Shown: positions 7,670 to 19,500 of the stretch, piece by piece
Numbering within the stretch: the stretch's first letter is position 1
How the letters are laid out: every line of letters starts with the position of its first letter
Source: CAKAHY01 sp963522175
GTDB taxonomy: Bacteria > Bacillota > Clostridia > Lachnospirales > Lachnospiraceae
Length of the DNA: 24,119 bases
NCBI GenBank assembly: GCA_963522175.1
Contig: CAUQXC010000017.1
Location: 1-24,119 of the forward strand
Direction of reading: 5' to 3'
Program-made: the position numbers and the translations under genes
Notes under the pieces: model-generated
What the model was told of the DNA's origin: nothing
Database searches by the model: none
Seen by the model: the letters and a program-made list of their open reading frames with translations, nothing else

Positions 7670-7906
7670 GTGAAAAAAGAACTTACAGCAGTAAAAAACA
7701 AGATAAAGAAGTTAAGGGATAAGAAGGCTCTGATTGATGAAGAATTGGAGCCTTTATTGATTCGTGAAGAAGAACTTGAAAATGAGGAGATTGTTGCCAT
7801 TTGCAGGAAGAACAACATCACAATTACAGATTTAATGGCAAAGGTTAAAAAGGAACAAACAGAAACGAAAAAGGAGAAAACAGATGAGAACAGTTATGAA
7901 AAATAA
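7670..7906 (+). CDS. DUF4315 family protein
   Basis: 78 aa; start GTG at 7670 after GAAAGGA at 7654-7660. The in-frame-looking ATG one base upstream is followed directly by TGA and cannot be used. The product is a charged helical hairpin: a coiled coil KNKIKKLRDKKALIDEELEPL, then EEELENEEIVAICRKNNITITDLMAKV. This is the pattern of DUF4315, a small protein regularly encoded before DUF4366 in Tn1549-type elements. Function unknown; the residues IVAICRKNNITITDL hint at a short regulatory or adaptor helix pair. It overlaps the next gene by 23 bases, so the two are probably translated together. Confidence 0.85.
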   Translation: MKKELTAVKNKIKKLRDKKALIDEELEPLLIREEELENEEIVAICRKNNITITDLMAKVKKEQTETKKEKTDENSYEK

Positions 7907-8753
7907 GGTATTTACAAGGCTAATGACAGTTTTGCTTCTTGTGGTTATGGTCATTATGGCAGCTTACCCATCGGTAGCCTATGCACAGGTTGATGAAAAA
8001 GAAGCAGCACAGGAAACACTAAAAGAAGAACCGAAAAAACCGGAAATTACAGTTATTAAAAAGGAAGAAGAAAAAGAAGTCCGCTATCCCAATAAGTTAA
8101 ATGCGAAAGAACCTGAGAACTTAAAACAAAATAATGCGGCTTCAAACGGTGAAAAGGCAAATACAAATAAGGGAGTGGCTTCCGCTCCCTCAAAAGCAAG
8201 GGCTTCCGTTACGGAAAACAAGGATAATGCCAATCAAGATTATCCGATTCATCATAACAGCGATAAGGAGAATAAGGAAACCGATAAATATTCCGCTGAT
8301 GCCAGACAGTTTATTACCTTTAAGACGAAGAACGGTAAGACCTTTCACCTCATTATCAATCACGATGAACAGGGAGAAAATGTAATGCTCCTTACCGAAG
8401 TTTCCGAAGATGATCTGCTCAATATGGTTGAAGCAAAGGAAAAACCGAAAGAAGTAGTCAAGGAAGAACCTGTAAAACAAGAGAAAACGGAAGAAGTAAA
8501 GCCTGAAAAAAAGGAAGAAAAAAGCAGCACCGGAACATATATCCTGCTTGCTCTTGTAACTTTGGGTGCATTGGGAGCAGGATATTATTTCAAGATAACA
8601 AAGAAGAAAGAAGATAAGGAACTGGAAGCCTTAGAGGAAGATGATGATTTTTTCTCGGAAGCGGAAGTCAATGAAGAAATGGAAAATGAAGAAGTTGAAA
8701 ATCAGGAAACGGAAGATGAAACAGATGACAGAGAAGATGAATTAGAAGAATAA
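7884..8753 (+). CDS. DUF4366 family (CD1107-like) exported mobile-element protein
   Basis: 289 aa. A signal peptide is clear: basic start MRTVMKNK, hydrophobic LMTVLLLVVMVIMA, likely cleavage after A34 (SVAYA|QVD). Then a low-complexity Lys/Glu/Pro region, a compact conserved part at about residues 134-183 (QFITFKTKNGKTFHLIINHD and LLTEVSEDDLL), another Lys/Glu region, a membrane helix at about 218-235 (YILLALVTLGALGAGYYF), KKK stop-transfer residues and a strongly acidic cytosolic tail to the end. This is the DUF4366 layout. The conserved domain would sit outside the membrane, so a role at the donor surface or channel is plausible; none is established. Start ATG at 7884 has AAAGGAG seven bases away. 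Confidence 0.86.
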   Translation: MRTVMKNKVFTRLMTVLLLVVMVIMAAYPSVAYAQVDEKEAAQETLKEEPKKPEITVIKKEEEKEVRYPNKLNAKEPENLKQNNAASNGEKANTNKGVASAPSKARASVTENKDNANQDYPIHHNSDKENKETDKYSADARQFITFKTKNGKTFHLIINHDEQGENVMLLTEVSEDDLLNMVEAKEKPKEVVKEEPVKQEKTEEVKPEKKEEKSSTGTYILLALVTLGALGAGYYFKITKKKEDKELEALEEDDDFFSEAEVNEEMENEEVENQETEDETDDREDELEE

Positions 8754-8791
8754 TTCTTCACGAAAAACATATAATATTCAGAACATAACAC

Positions 8792-8824
8792 AGGGCGGAA
8801 GAATCACGACTTTCGCCCTATTTT
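8792..8824 (+). terminator. Putative intrinsic terminator between DUF4366 gene and topB
   Basis: Arms 8792-8801 (AGGGCGGAAG) and 8810-8819 (CTTTCGCCCT) form a 10-bp GC-rich stem with one wobble around an 8-base loop, followed by ATTTT. The short T-run suggests partial termination. It sits 26 bases before the topB start, near the ribosome site at 8835-8840. Confidence 0.55.
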
Positions 8825-8849
8825 ACTGAAAACAAGGAGGAAAAACGAT

Positions 8850-10562
8850 ATGGAACTTGTGATAGCAGAAAAACCGAGTGTTGCCCTATCCATAGCCAAA
8901 GTGATTGGAGCAAAGAATAAAAAAGACGGATATTATGAGGGGAACGGATATATAGTTTCTTGGTGTGTTGGACACCTAATTCAAATGGCAAATCCCGATT
9001 CTTATGATGAAAAGTATGCAAAATGGAATATTGACGACTTGCCGATTATTCCAAAAGAGTACAAATATGAAGTGGCAAAGGCAACAAAGAAGCAGTTTGC
9101 AGTCCTAAAAAAACTGATGAATGATAAGGAGATTGATACAGTTATCAATGCCTGTGATGCAGGACGGGAGGGAGAAGCAATCTTTAGACTTGTATATCTT
9201 CAAGCAAACTGCAAAAAGAAGATGAAAAGGCTTTGGATTTCATCAATGGAAGATTCTGCAATTAAAGAGGGCTTTGATAATCTAAAAGACGGAAATGTTT
9301 ATGATAATCTCTTTGAATCAGCACAGGCAAGAGCCATTGCAGATTGGCTTGTTGGAATGAACATCAGCAGACTTTATTCCTGCCTATATAAGCAGAATTA
9401 CAGTGTTGGGAGAGTTCAGACACCTACCCTTTCCATGATTGTTAAAAGAGATGACGAGATAGCAGACTTTAAGAAAGAAAAATACTATACGGTAGAACTT
9501 GAACTTGACGACTTTACTCTTTCCACAGAACGAATTGACAGCTTGGAAGTGGCGGAACAGCTTAAAAACTTACTCGAAAACAGAATAGAAATTACGGATG
9601 TGATTCAGAAAGAAAAAGTTACTAAGCCTGACTTGCCATTTGATTTGACAACACTTCAAAGAGAGTGCAACAAGTATTTCGGATATAGTGCAAAACAGAC
9701 ACTTGACTATGCACAAAGCCTGTATGAAAAGAAGCTGATTACTTATCCAAGAACGGACAGCAGATGTTTAACCGAAGATATGATTACAAGCACAGTTAAC
9801 AATATCTTAGGAAAAAATGATTTTGATACAGGGCGCATCAAGGTAGTATTCAACTCTAAAAAAGTTACGGATCACCATGCGATTATCCCGACCGTATCAT
9901 CGCTCAGTGAAGATATATCAAAACTTTCTGAAAGTGAAGCAAAAGTATATCGACTGATTTCTAATAAGTTTCACGCAAGTGCAGGCTATCCACTCACCCA
10001 AAATACTACTAAAATTGTAGCTGAATTTGACGGTTTTGAATTTACAAGTACCGGCAAGGTAATTAAAGAGGAGGGCTTTACAAAATACCTTAAAGAATAC
10101 AAATCTAAGAAGAATGAGGACTTGGAGCTTCCTGATGTAAGCATTGGAGATGTTATTACCATTGAAAATAAAGAGATTAAAGAAAAATACACTCAGCCTC
10201 CGAAACACTTTACAGAGGACACACTCTTAAAAGCTATGGAGCTTGCAGGTAATGATACATTGGAAAAAGGTGTTGAAGTGGAAAGAGAAGGACTTGGAAC
10301 ACCGGCAACAAGAGCAGGCATTATTGAAAATCTGATTTACAAAGAATTTATTGAACGAGATAAGAAGAATCTGATTGCAACACCGAAAGGAAAAAGCCTG
10401 ATTGAGATTGTTGCAGATAACTTCAAATCAGCAGAAATGACGGCACAGTGGGAAATGGAATTGTCTGAAATAGCACAGGGCAAATCTTCCAAAAAAGAAT
10501 TTTTAGAAAAGATTGAGGAACAGATAAAACATACGGTAGAGGAACACCAGAAGAATGAATAG
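8850..10562 (+). CDS. topB: DNA topoisomerase III (type IA)
   Basis: 570 aa. The Toprim domain opens with MELVIAEKPSVALSIAKVIG (catalytic Glu7) and carries DAGREGE at 103-109 (metal-binding Asp103/Glu107 region). The catalytic tyrosine is Y299 in TYPRTDSR. Other family blocks are SAQARAIADWLVGMNISRL, VGRVQTPTLSMIV, DHHAIIPT and GLGTPATRAGIIE. It relaxes or decatenates single-stranded DNA; in the element it would resolve topological problems during conjugative replication. At 570 residues it ends soon after the core domains, without the zinc-finger or basic C-terminal tail of longer homologues. AAGGAGG precedes the ATG. The next gene begins 31 bases downstream with its own AAAGGAGG. Confidence 0.95.
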   Translation: MELVIAEKPSVALSIAKVIGAKNKKDGYYEGNGYIVSWCVGHLIQMANPDSYDEKYAKWNIDDLPIIPKEYKYEVAKATKKQFAVLKKLMNDKEIDTVINACDAGREGEAIFRLVYLQANCKKKMKRLWISSMEDSAIKEGFDNLKDGNVYDNLFESAQARAIADWLVGMNISRLYSCLYKQNYSVGRVQTPTLSMIVKRDDEIADFKKEKYYTVELELDDFTLSTERIDSLEVAEQLKNLLENRIEITDVIQKEKVTKPDLPFDLTTLQRECNKYFGYSAKQTLDYAQSLYEKKLITYPRTDSRCLTEDMITSTVNNILGKNDFDTGRIKVVFNSKKVTDHHAIIPTVSSLSEDISKLSESEAKVYRLISNKFHASAGYPLTQNTTKIVAEFDGFEFTSTGKVIKEEGFTKYLKEYKSKKNEDLELPDVSIGDVITIENKEIKEKYTQPPKHFTEDTLLKAMELAGNDTLEKGVEVEREGLGTPATRAGIIENLIYKEFIERDKKNLIATPKGKSLIEIVADNFKSAEMTAQWEMELSEIAQGKSSKKEFLEKIEEQIKHTVEEHQKNE

Positions 10563-10593
10563 GAAAAATGAATATTAGAAAAAGGAGGTAAAA

Positions 10594-13500
10594 ATGCGAA
10601 TCAATGATTTTCATAACATTTTGGAGCTTGTAAAACAGGACATTCTGCATAGTGAAGCGGAATATTTAAAGCTCCTGAAGGTTGTCGGGAACAATCAAAG
10701 ATATGACTTTAGAAGTCAATTAAGTATCTATGATAAAAATCCTGAAGCGATAGCTTGTGCCAAGTTCGACTATTGGCGTGAACGCTTTCATCGAACCGTT
10801 ATGCGAGGACAAAAAGGAATTCCGATCTTAGAAGACTACGGCATAAAAAAGAGAGTGGACTACATCTTTGATGTAAGCCAGACCGTTTCAAGAAACAGAA
10901 ATGTCAATGAGGTCAATCTCTGGCGATTTGATAAAGAATCTCATCAAGAGGTCTTAAAGGAGATGATAGCAAATGAAGGCTATGAAGAAAGTGAAAGTAA
11001 CCTTGAAAATATCTTTTTTCTAAGCAGAATCTATGGCGATGAAAAGATAGACAGCTTGATGAATGAGCTTAGAATAGCTGATGAGGACAGAATATCCTTT
11101 GTCAAATTTGTAAGGGATTCCATCAGCTATGCGGTAGCTTCAAGGTTTAAGGTGGATTATCCGATGAATAAGGAGCTGTTAAGAGAAAATTTCAAAAGAC
11201 TGGACAGCATATCCCTTATGAGCCTTGGTGAAACCGTATCGGATATTAGCGGAAATATCATAGATACAACCATTCAAAAGAGCAAAGAGATAGAGCTTCA
11301 AAAAGGAGTTTTAAGAAGCAGAGAAGCAGGATATAATAAGATTAAAGAAGAAATTGAGGAAGGAGAAAACTATGTACTTCGACGAGATGATAAGGAAAGA
11401 ATTAGTGAAACCGAGCGAGTTTTCAGAAATGGGGAGTACGGAGGAGATAGCAGTCAAAATCAGGGAGAATACACTAAGCAGCTTGGAGAAACAGATGGAA
11501 TTCATCAAGGAATATCCGAATCCGACCTACGCAGCGATGAGGCTGGATTATCTTTCACAGAGCGAGGAGCAGAGCCGCTTCGAGATGTTAGTGGATCTAT
11601 ACAAGGAGAAGAAGCTGACAGAACACCTGATGGATATTCAAAAACAGGCGATAGCATTTATGAGGACAGAAAAACCGAAGCTGATGAAGGCTTTGAAGAT
11701 AGAGAGCGAGGAAAGTCCTCAGTATGGGGCGATGATTTCAGCCTTGAAGGAAATGACCATCAAGGAAATCGTGGAAATCTAAAAGAAAATACTAAAGTAG
11801 AGATAAGAGAAGCGGACAAGGCTTCTTTTTCTTTGCCTGAAAATTCTTATGGACAGATAAGGCTTAGCATCCCTCTTGCTCAGAAAGATATAGACACTGT
11901 CCTTATTAACGGAGGAAATCACGATGGTGGCAGACTTCCTGTTATTGCCGAGTTTTCTAAAGGAAAAAGCAATGAAGAATTGGGAGAATACCTTAAAAAT
12001 ACTTTTCAAGGGGGAAACGGCTATATCATTGACGGAAATGAAATCTCAGCGTGGTATTCGGATAAGGGGATTGATTTTGCTTCCGGAACATCGGCAAGGG
12101 AAGATCATACGCAGGTTTTAAGTTGGAGTGATGCTGCAAAGAGGATCAATGAACTTCTTAACAGCGGAGAATTTGCCACAAATGTGGAACTACAGGAAGC
12201 CTTAGACTATGAAAGAGATCGGATTTCAGAGTCCCTATGGTATCTCATTCACGATTTGAGTGAGGAAGGAAAAGAACAAGGCTTTTTTGAATTTCTCGAA
12301 AAGGGAGGTGGCTTTCTGGATGAAACAAAACGATTATCCGAGGCACTGAAAAATCCTGAACACCTTGGGGATGTCATCAAAGAATATGATAGATTTTTAG
12401 CAGGATACAAAGAAAACAGAGATATACTGAGGTTTCACTATCATAAGGTGGACAGCCTTTATCAGAAGTTACAGGAGCTTGCACTGCCACGAAAGGAATA
12501 CAGTACCAATTTGACGGAACTTCCGAAGGTAAAGCCTTTTATTACAGAAGATGAAGTCCTTGAAAGCCTTTCAAGAGGAAGTGGAATCGATAGAGGAAAA
12601 GAGCGAATTACAAAGTTTTTTAAAGAAAATCACACTTTACAGGAAAAAGCCAACTTTTTAAAAGATGAGTATGGAACAGGAGGAAGAAGCCATGCGGTAT
12701 CAGGCTTGACAGGTAGTGGAGAATGGCACGATGCCAAAGGAATAAAACTGGAAAAGGATAATTGTAAAGATGTGTTTCTTACTTGGTCAAGTGTGGCAAA
12801 GCATATTGATGAGCTGCTTTCTAAAAATCTTTATCTTGAAGAAAAGAAAATAGAAAGTAAGGCAGAGAGAGAAGAAGAAAAAGAGCCACAAAAATCACAA
12901 TATTATTCTAAAGATGAACCTGAAAATCTGATGACAAAGGAAATGCTTGAAAGAGTACCGGAACTTTACGCACAGGAAGAAATTGATTTAGCGGATAAGG
13001 AAGTTCATGCAGCATATATCATTCCTTTTAGAAGCAACTGGACTTGGTATATGACGGAGTACGACAGAGAAAGCGGTGATGCTTTTGGTCTTGTTTTAGG
13101 GATTGAACCTGAATGGGGATATTTCAATCTTGAGGAACTGAAGGAACTAAACGCACAAAGACTTATTTTAGAGGATTTTCCAAAGACTTTTCGAGAGATT
13201 AAAGATACCGAGCTTGTAAAACAGATGAGCGAGGAAGAAATAGACCGAGTATTTAACGGACAGCTTTCCTCAAAAGAGAATCATAAGGAACAGGAAATTT
13301 TTTATCTTAGTGATGAAATGGGAATTTCATTAGAAGAAGCAGAGAGTATTATCAACGATAGGAACAAATTATCAGGTGTTAATGCAGAGGATAAAGAAAA
13401 AGAAGCAGATGACATAAATGCCCTGCCTGATGAAAAAATTGCTATTAAGATCGGCACAGAGTTCATTGTGGCAGATAAGTCTGATGTAGCTCATATCAAT

Positions 13501-16500
13501 TTATCAGAAGCGAAAAACAGCGTAGCTCTTGGCGGTGTAAAGTACAAGCTGTTTTATGGAGAAAGCTATGAAGATAGCAAAAAGGTTGATGAACTGATAG
13601 ACAGCTACGGCTATACAGCGTATCAGCTAAAAGAACATTTAAGAATAGATATAGCCGAGTATAAAACTTATGAAAACTTTGAAGAAATGGAAGAAACACT
13701 TGGGAAAAGTCCTGTTCAACCTACCCTATTTGACTACATTCAGCAAAAAGAAGAAGTAGAACTGAATGAAAAAGAAGAAAGTCTTACAGAACAATTTGCA
13801 GTGAAACAAGGTGATACCGTCTATTTTGACCATGAAGCATATATCGCAAGGGATATTGAAAAAAATAAAGTAAACGGAAAGCCGGAGGTATGGCTTTATC
13901 CGGCAAGAGATGGAAATAGGCAAATTGCAATCGTACCGTTTATGGATAATGAGGAGCTATTAAGAAAGGTAAGCCTTGAAAGACCGAGCTTTATTGTTGG
14001 TGATGAAGTAAGATACAAGGATAAGGACTGTACCATTACCCGCTTTGACAATATGGGAAAGAACCTAAAGACGGTAACGGTTAAGGATAATACCGAATAT
14101 CTCGGCGGTATGATAACAGGCTCAGATGTCATTCCCTATCGTTTAGAAAGAGATCTTGATCGAATATTTGAAAATCTGACATACAAGAAAGCTAAAGATA
14201 CAATTCAAGACATTGATGAAAAGGCAGAAAAAGCTAAAATAGAAGCTCATAACTTTAAGATTACCGAAGAAATCCTCTCTGAAAAGCTAAGTCCAAGTGA
14301 AAGATTAAATAATAACCTTGAAGCAATCTCTATGCTTAACCGAGTGGAGAGCGGGCAAAGAGAACTTGACAGCACAGCTCAGGAAGTCTTGGCAAAATAT
14401 GTCGGCTGGGGCGGACTATCCGAAGTCTTTGACGAGAGCAAGGAAGGTCAGTGGAAAGAAGCAAGAGCTTTTCTAAAGGAGAACTTATCGCAGGATGAAT
14501 ATGACTCTGCAAAAGAATCTACCTTAACGAGCTTTTACACACCGAAAACAGTAATTGACAGTATCTACTCTACCCTGTCAGGAATGGGCTTTAAGAGTGG
14601 TAATATCTTAGAGCCGTCAATGGGCATCGGAAACTTTATCGGCAATCTTCCTGATGAAATGAAAAAGTCCAAATTTTACGGTGTGGAGCTTGACTCCGTA
14701 AGCGGTCGAATTGGAAAACTGCTATATCCGGAAAGCGATATACAGATTAAAGGACTTGAAGAAACGAGCTTTTCCAATAACTTCTTTGATGCGGTTATCG
14801 GTAATGTACCTTTTGGAGAATACAAGGTAAATGACAGAGAGTATAACAAAAATAACTTTCTGATTCACGATTATTTCTTTGCCAAGTCCATTGATAAAGT
14901 CAGAAATGGCGGTATTATCGCTTTTATAACATCTTCAGGGACGATGGATAAAAAGGATGAAAGTGTCAGACGATACATTGCAGCAAGGGCGGAGTTTTTA
15001 GGAGCCATCAGACTTCCAAACGATACCTTTAAGGGCGTTGCAGGAACGGAAGTAACATCGGACATTATTTTCCTAAAGAAAAGAGATAGTATTAGAGAAA
15101 GGGATGAGGACTGGGTACATCTATCTGAAGATGAAAAGGGACTTGTATATAACAAATACTTTGTAGATCATCCCGAACAGGTACTCGGCACAATGCGTGA
15201 AGTATCAGGAAGATTTGGAAATACCCTTGCTTGTCTACCGAAAGAAAATGCTGACTTAAAGGAATTACTTACAAAAGCAGGTACAGAAATATCAAAGAAC
15301 GCAAAGTATGAGGAAATAGAGCTGCTTGATGATGAAATCACATCTATCCCTGCCACAGATGATGTCAAAAATTTTTCATATACTATCATTGATGACGAAG
15401 TGTATTACAGGGAAAATTCTCTTTTTGTAAAAAAAGAGATAACGGACAAAAACAAAGAAAAGATTAAAGATTATCTTGAGCTGAATACTGCCCTTAAAGA
15501 TGTCATTTACAAACAAAAGGAAGATTTTTCCGACGATGAAGTGAAAAAATCACAGGAAAAGCTCAATGAAGTCTATGACAGTTTTTCTAAAAAGCATGGC
15601 TATGTCAATAACCTAAGTAATACCAGAGCCTTAAAAGAGGATAGCAATTTCCCACTTGTTTCCTCCATAGAAATCCTTGACGAAGAAGAAAACTTTAAGG
15701 AAAAAGGTGATATTTTTTCAAAAAGAACAATTACAAAGGCAAAGACTATCGACCATGTAGATACTTCTTTAGAAGCTCTTGTGCTATCTATGTCCGAAAA
15801 GGGTTATGTGGACTTTGACTATATGGAAAGCCTGACAGGAAAAGATAGACCGACTCTAATAGAAGAATTAAGGGGAGAGATTTATCTAAGTATCAGAGAA
15901 GAACAGAACTTTTACAGACCGCTATCCTTTAACCCCGAAGATGGAGATTTGCCTTTCGCCTGTGCAAATGGCAGCAATTCCTATAAGTATGGCTATGTTA
16001 CAAAGGACGAATACCTATCCGGAAATATCAGAGAAAAGATTACCATCGTAGACAGTTACCTTGCAAAGTTAAGACAGACGGAACGGGAACTACCTCATCT
16101 TGGCTATGCGGAAGATGGAAAAGAAAAAGAGCTGATAAGCTATGAGATGAACCGTTTGGAATATCAAAAAGCGGAACTTACCAAAGTATTACCGAAAGAA
16201 CTGGAAGCAAGTGAGATCAGCATTCGTCTTGGTGCGACTTGGATACCGATTAAAGACATTGAAAAATTTATCTTTGAAACGCTGAAAACACCGGGCTGGG
16301 CAAGATGGGATATTAAAGTCAAATTCTCCAACCTGACAAGCGAATGGAATATTGAAGGAAAGAGCAGAGATAAGGGCAACGATCTTGCAGAAATGACCTA
16401 CGGAACATCAAGGGTAAACGGATATAAGCTGATTGAAGATGCCTTGAACTTAAAAGAAACAAAGGTATTTGACCAGATTGTAAATTCGGACGGCTCAAAA

Positions 16501-19500
16501 ACTTCTGTGCTAAATAAAAAAGAAACCTTATTAGCGGGACAAAAACAGGAACTTCTAAAAGAAGAATTTAAAAACTGGATATTTAACGATCAGGAAAGAA
16601 GAAGTAGACTTGTAAAGCTCTACAATGAGCGTTTCAATTCAATACGAAATCGAGAGTATGACGGAAGTAATCTCTCTTTTGAGGGAATGAATACGGAAAT
16701 CAAACTCAGACTGCATCAAAGAAATGCAATTGCACGAAGTTTGTACGGTGGAAACACCTTACTTGCTCATGTGGTTGGCAGTGGAAAGACCTTTGAAATG
16801 GTTGCTTCCGCAATGGAATCAAAAAGGCTTGGAATGTGCAGTAAATCACTCTTTGTTGTACCGAATCACCTAACAGGACAGATTGGCAGAGAGTTTATGC
16901 AGCTTTATCCGTCAGCTAACATTATGGTGGCAGATAAAAAAGACTTTGAGCCGAAAAACAGAAAAAGATTTATCGGCAAAATTGCTACCGGAGAATATGA
17001 TGCGGTTGTAATCGGTCATACGCAATTTGAAAAAATTCCGATGAGTAAAGAATACCAAGAGAAGCATATTCAAGATCAGATTGATGAAATTTTGAACTAT
17101 ATTGAGGAATATAAGCATGACAGAAACCAAAACTTTACGGTTAAGCAACTTGAAAAAACCAAGAAAAAACTGGAAGCAAGGCTTGAAAAACTAAACGATG
17201 ATTTTAAGAAAGACGATGTCATTACTTTCGAGGAACTTGGTGTAGATAAGCTTTTTGTGGACGAAGCACATGGATTTAAGAATTTGTATCTTCATACAAA
17301 AATGCGCAATGTTGCAGGGATTGGGCAAAGTGAAGCCTTTAAGTCGTCCGATATGTTTATGAAGTGTAGATATATGGACGAGATGACAAACGGGAAAGGA
17401 ATAGTCTTTGCCACAGGAACACCTGTAAGTAACTCTATGACGGAGCTTTACACCATGCAGCGTTATCTTCAGTATGAAAACCTGAAGAAAAATCACTTGG
17501 AGCATTTTGATGCTTGGGCAAGTACCTTTGGAGAAACTCAGTCCGCCTTTGAACTTGCTCCTGAAGGAACAGGATACAGAGTGAAAACAAGATTTTCCAA
17601 GTTCTATAACTTGCCTGAGCTTATGAGTATGTTCAAAGAAGTTGCAGATATTCAGACTGCGGATATGCTTAATCTTCCTACACCTGAAGCACACTATGAA
17701 GTGATTAAAACTTTGCCGAGCGAGGAACAAAAAGAAATCCTAAAGGGATTATCTGAAAGAGCGGATAAGGTTAGAAATAGAGTGGTAGAACCTGATGAGG
17801 ATAATATGCTCAAAATTACGAATGACGGCAAAAAACTTGCCCTTGACCAAAGACTGATCAATCCCCTACTTCCTGACAATCCCGACAGCAAAGTCAACGT
17901 ATGTGTAAAAAATGTATTTGCGATATGGGATAAGACCAAGGAGAATAAATCCACACAGCTTCTATTTTCCGATATGTCAACTCCAAAAGGCGATGGAGAG
18001 TTTAATATTTATGATGATATTAGGGATAAACTTGTAGCTATGGGCATACCGAAAGAAGAAATAGCATTTATCCACGAAGCGAACTCCGATAAACAAAAGG
18101 ACGAACTCTTTGCAAAGGTGCGTAAGGGAGAGGTGAGGATATTACTTGGTTCAACTCAGAAAATGGGAGCAGGCACGAATGTGCAGAATAAACTGATTGC
18201 ACTGCATGATTTGGATGTGCCTTGGCGTCCTGCGGATTTAGAGCAGCGTGCGGGTAGAATTGTTCGTCAGGGAAATGAAAATAAAGAGGTAAATATCTAT
18301 CGCTATGTTACGGAGAACACCTTTGATGCATATTTGTGGCAGACGATTGAAAATAAGCAGAAGTTCATTTCTCAGATAATGACCAGTAAAACACCTGTCA
18401 GAGTGGCGGAAGATGTGGACGAAAGTTCCCTTAATTATGCAGAAATTAAAGCGTTGGCTACTGGCGATCCGAAGATTAAAGAGAAGATGGACTTGGACAA
18501 TGAGGTTACAAAACTTAAAATGCTGGAAGCAAACTACAAGTCCAACCGTTATAGATTAGAGGATAAGGTTGCTAAAAATTATCCGGAAGAAATCACAAGA
18601 ACGGAAAAGCTGATTGAAGCTGTAAAGAAAGATATAGCTGATGTAGAGCCGCAAGGAGAAGGCGAAAATAAATTTACTTCCATTACCATTTTGGGAGAAA
18701 AGATTACTGATAAGAAATTAGCAGGAGAAAAACTTCTTGAAGCTATCAAGACTATAAAAATCAACGAAAGTAAGATAATAGGAAAGTATAGAAATATGGA
18801 TTTAGAGGTCAGCTATAACTTCTTTACCAATGAGCATAACTTCAGCTTAAACGGTGCTGCAAAGCATTCAGGAGAGCTTGGCACAAGTGCAGACGGTAAT
18901 ATAACAAGACTGGATAATGCTCTTGAGAAAATGCCTGAGAAATTAAATAGACTTGAAGAAAAGCTTGTCAGCACCAAAGAACAGCTGGAAAATGCCAAAG
19001 AAGAACTTAAAAAGCCGTTTGAAAAGGCAGATGAACTAAAAACTAAAGTATTAAGGCTTGCCGAACTGAATAAGCTGCTCGATATGGGAGAGGTAGAAGA
19101 AAAGAGAAATGACAATCCCCTTGTGGAAGATGTAAAACGAGCGATTATTGACTTCTGTAACAGAGAGTATGAAGAAAACCACAGTTATGATGAGTTTGAC
19201 AAGTTATACCCTGATTTAAAGCATATCAGGATTGCCTATACTAATACTCCTGATGAAAGGCATGGGATTCAGTACGAACTGAACTTAGAGGATAAGACAT
19301 GGACGCAGTACATTGATGATATACCAATCAAGACTGAGAGCTTTGATTATGAGAACAAAGGAGAGATTGAAGCTCTAAAGAACATGAAAAATGAGATTGA
19401 GCTATCCTCTTTTGAAGATTTGATCTATGTGGATTCCGAAGATTTAAGAGCAGCAACGGGACTTGATATTGATGATGAAGGAAACTTCTATGATCCGCTT

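Noticed and set aside
8171..8189. GC-rich hairpin GGGAGTGG-CTT-CCGCTCCC inside the DUF4366 gene
   Set aside because: The loop is only three bases, no T-run follows, and it lies in the middle of a coding region, so it is not supported as a terminator.
8134..8385. 83-codon + strand ORF inside the DUF4366 gene
   Set aside because: Extremely basic, Pro/Arg/Ile-rich translation typical of a frame shadow of a Lys/Glu-rich region, with no Shine-Dalgarno site.
17191..17730. 179-codon antisense ORF inside the helicase domain
   Set aside because: It is opposite conserved helicase motifs, its product is Cys/His/Phe-rich without a recognisable pattern, and no ribosome site or promoter was seen. It is best explained as a shadow of codon bias.
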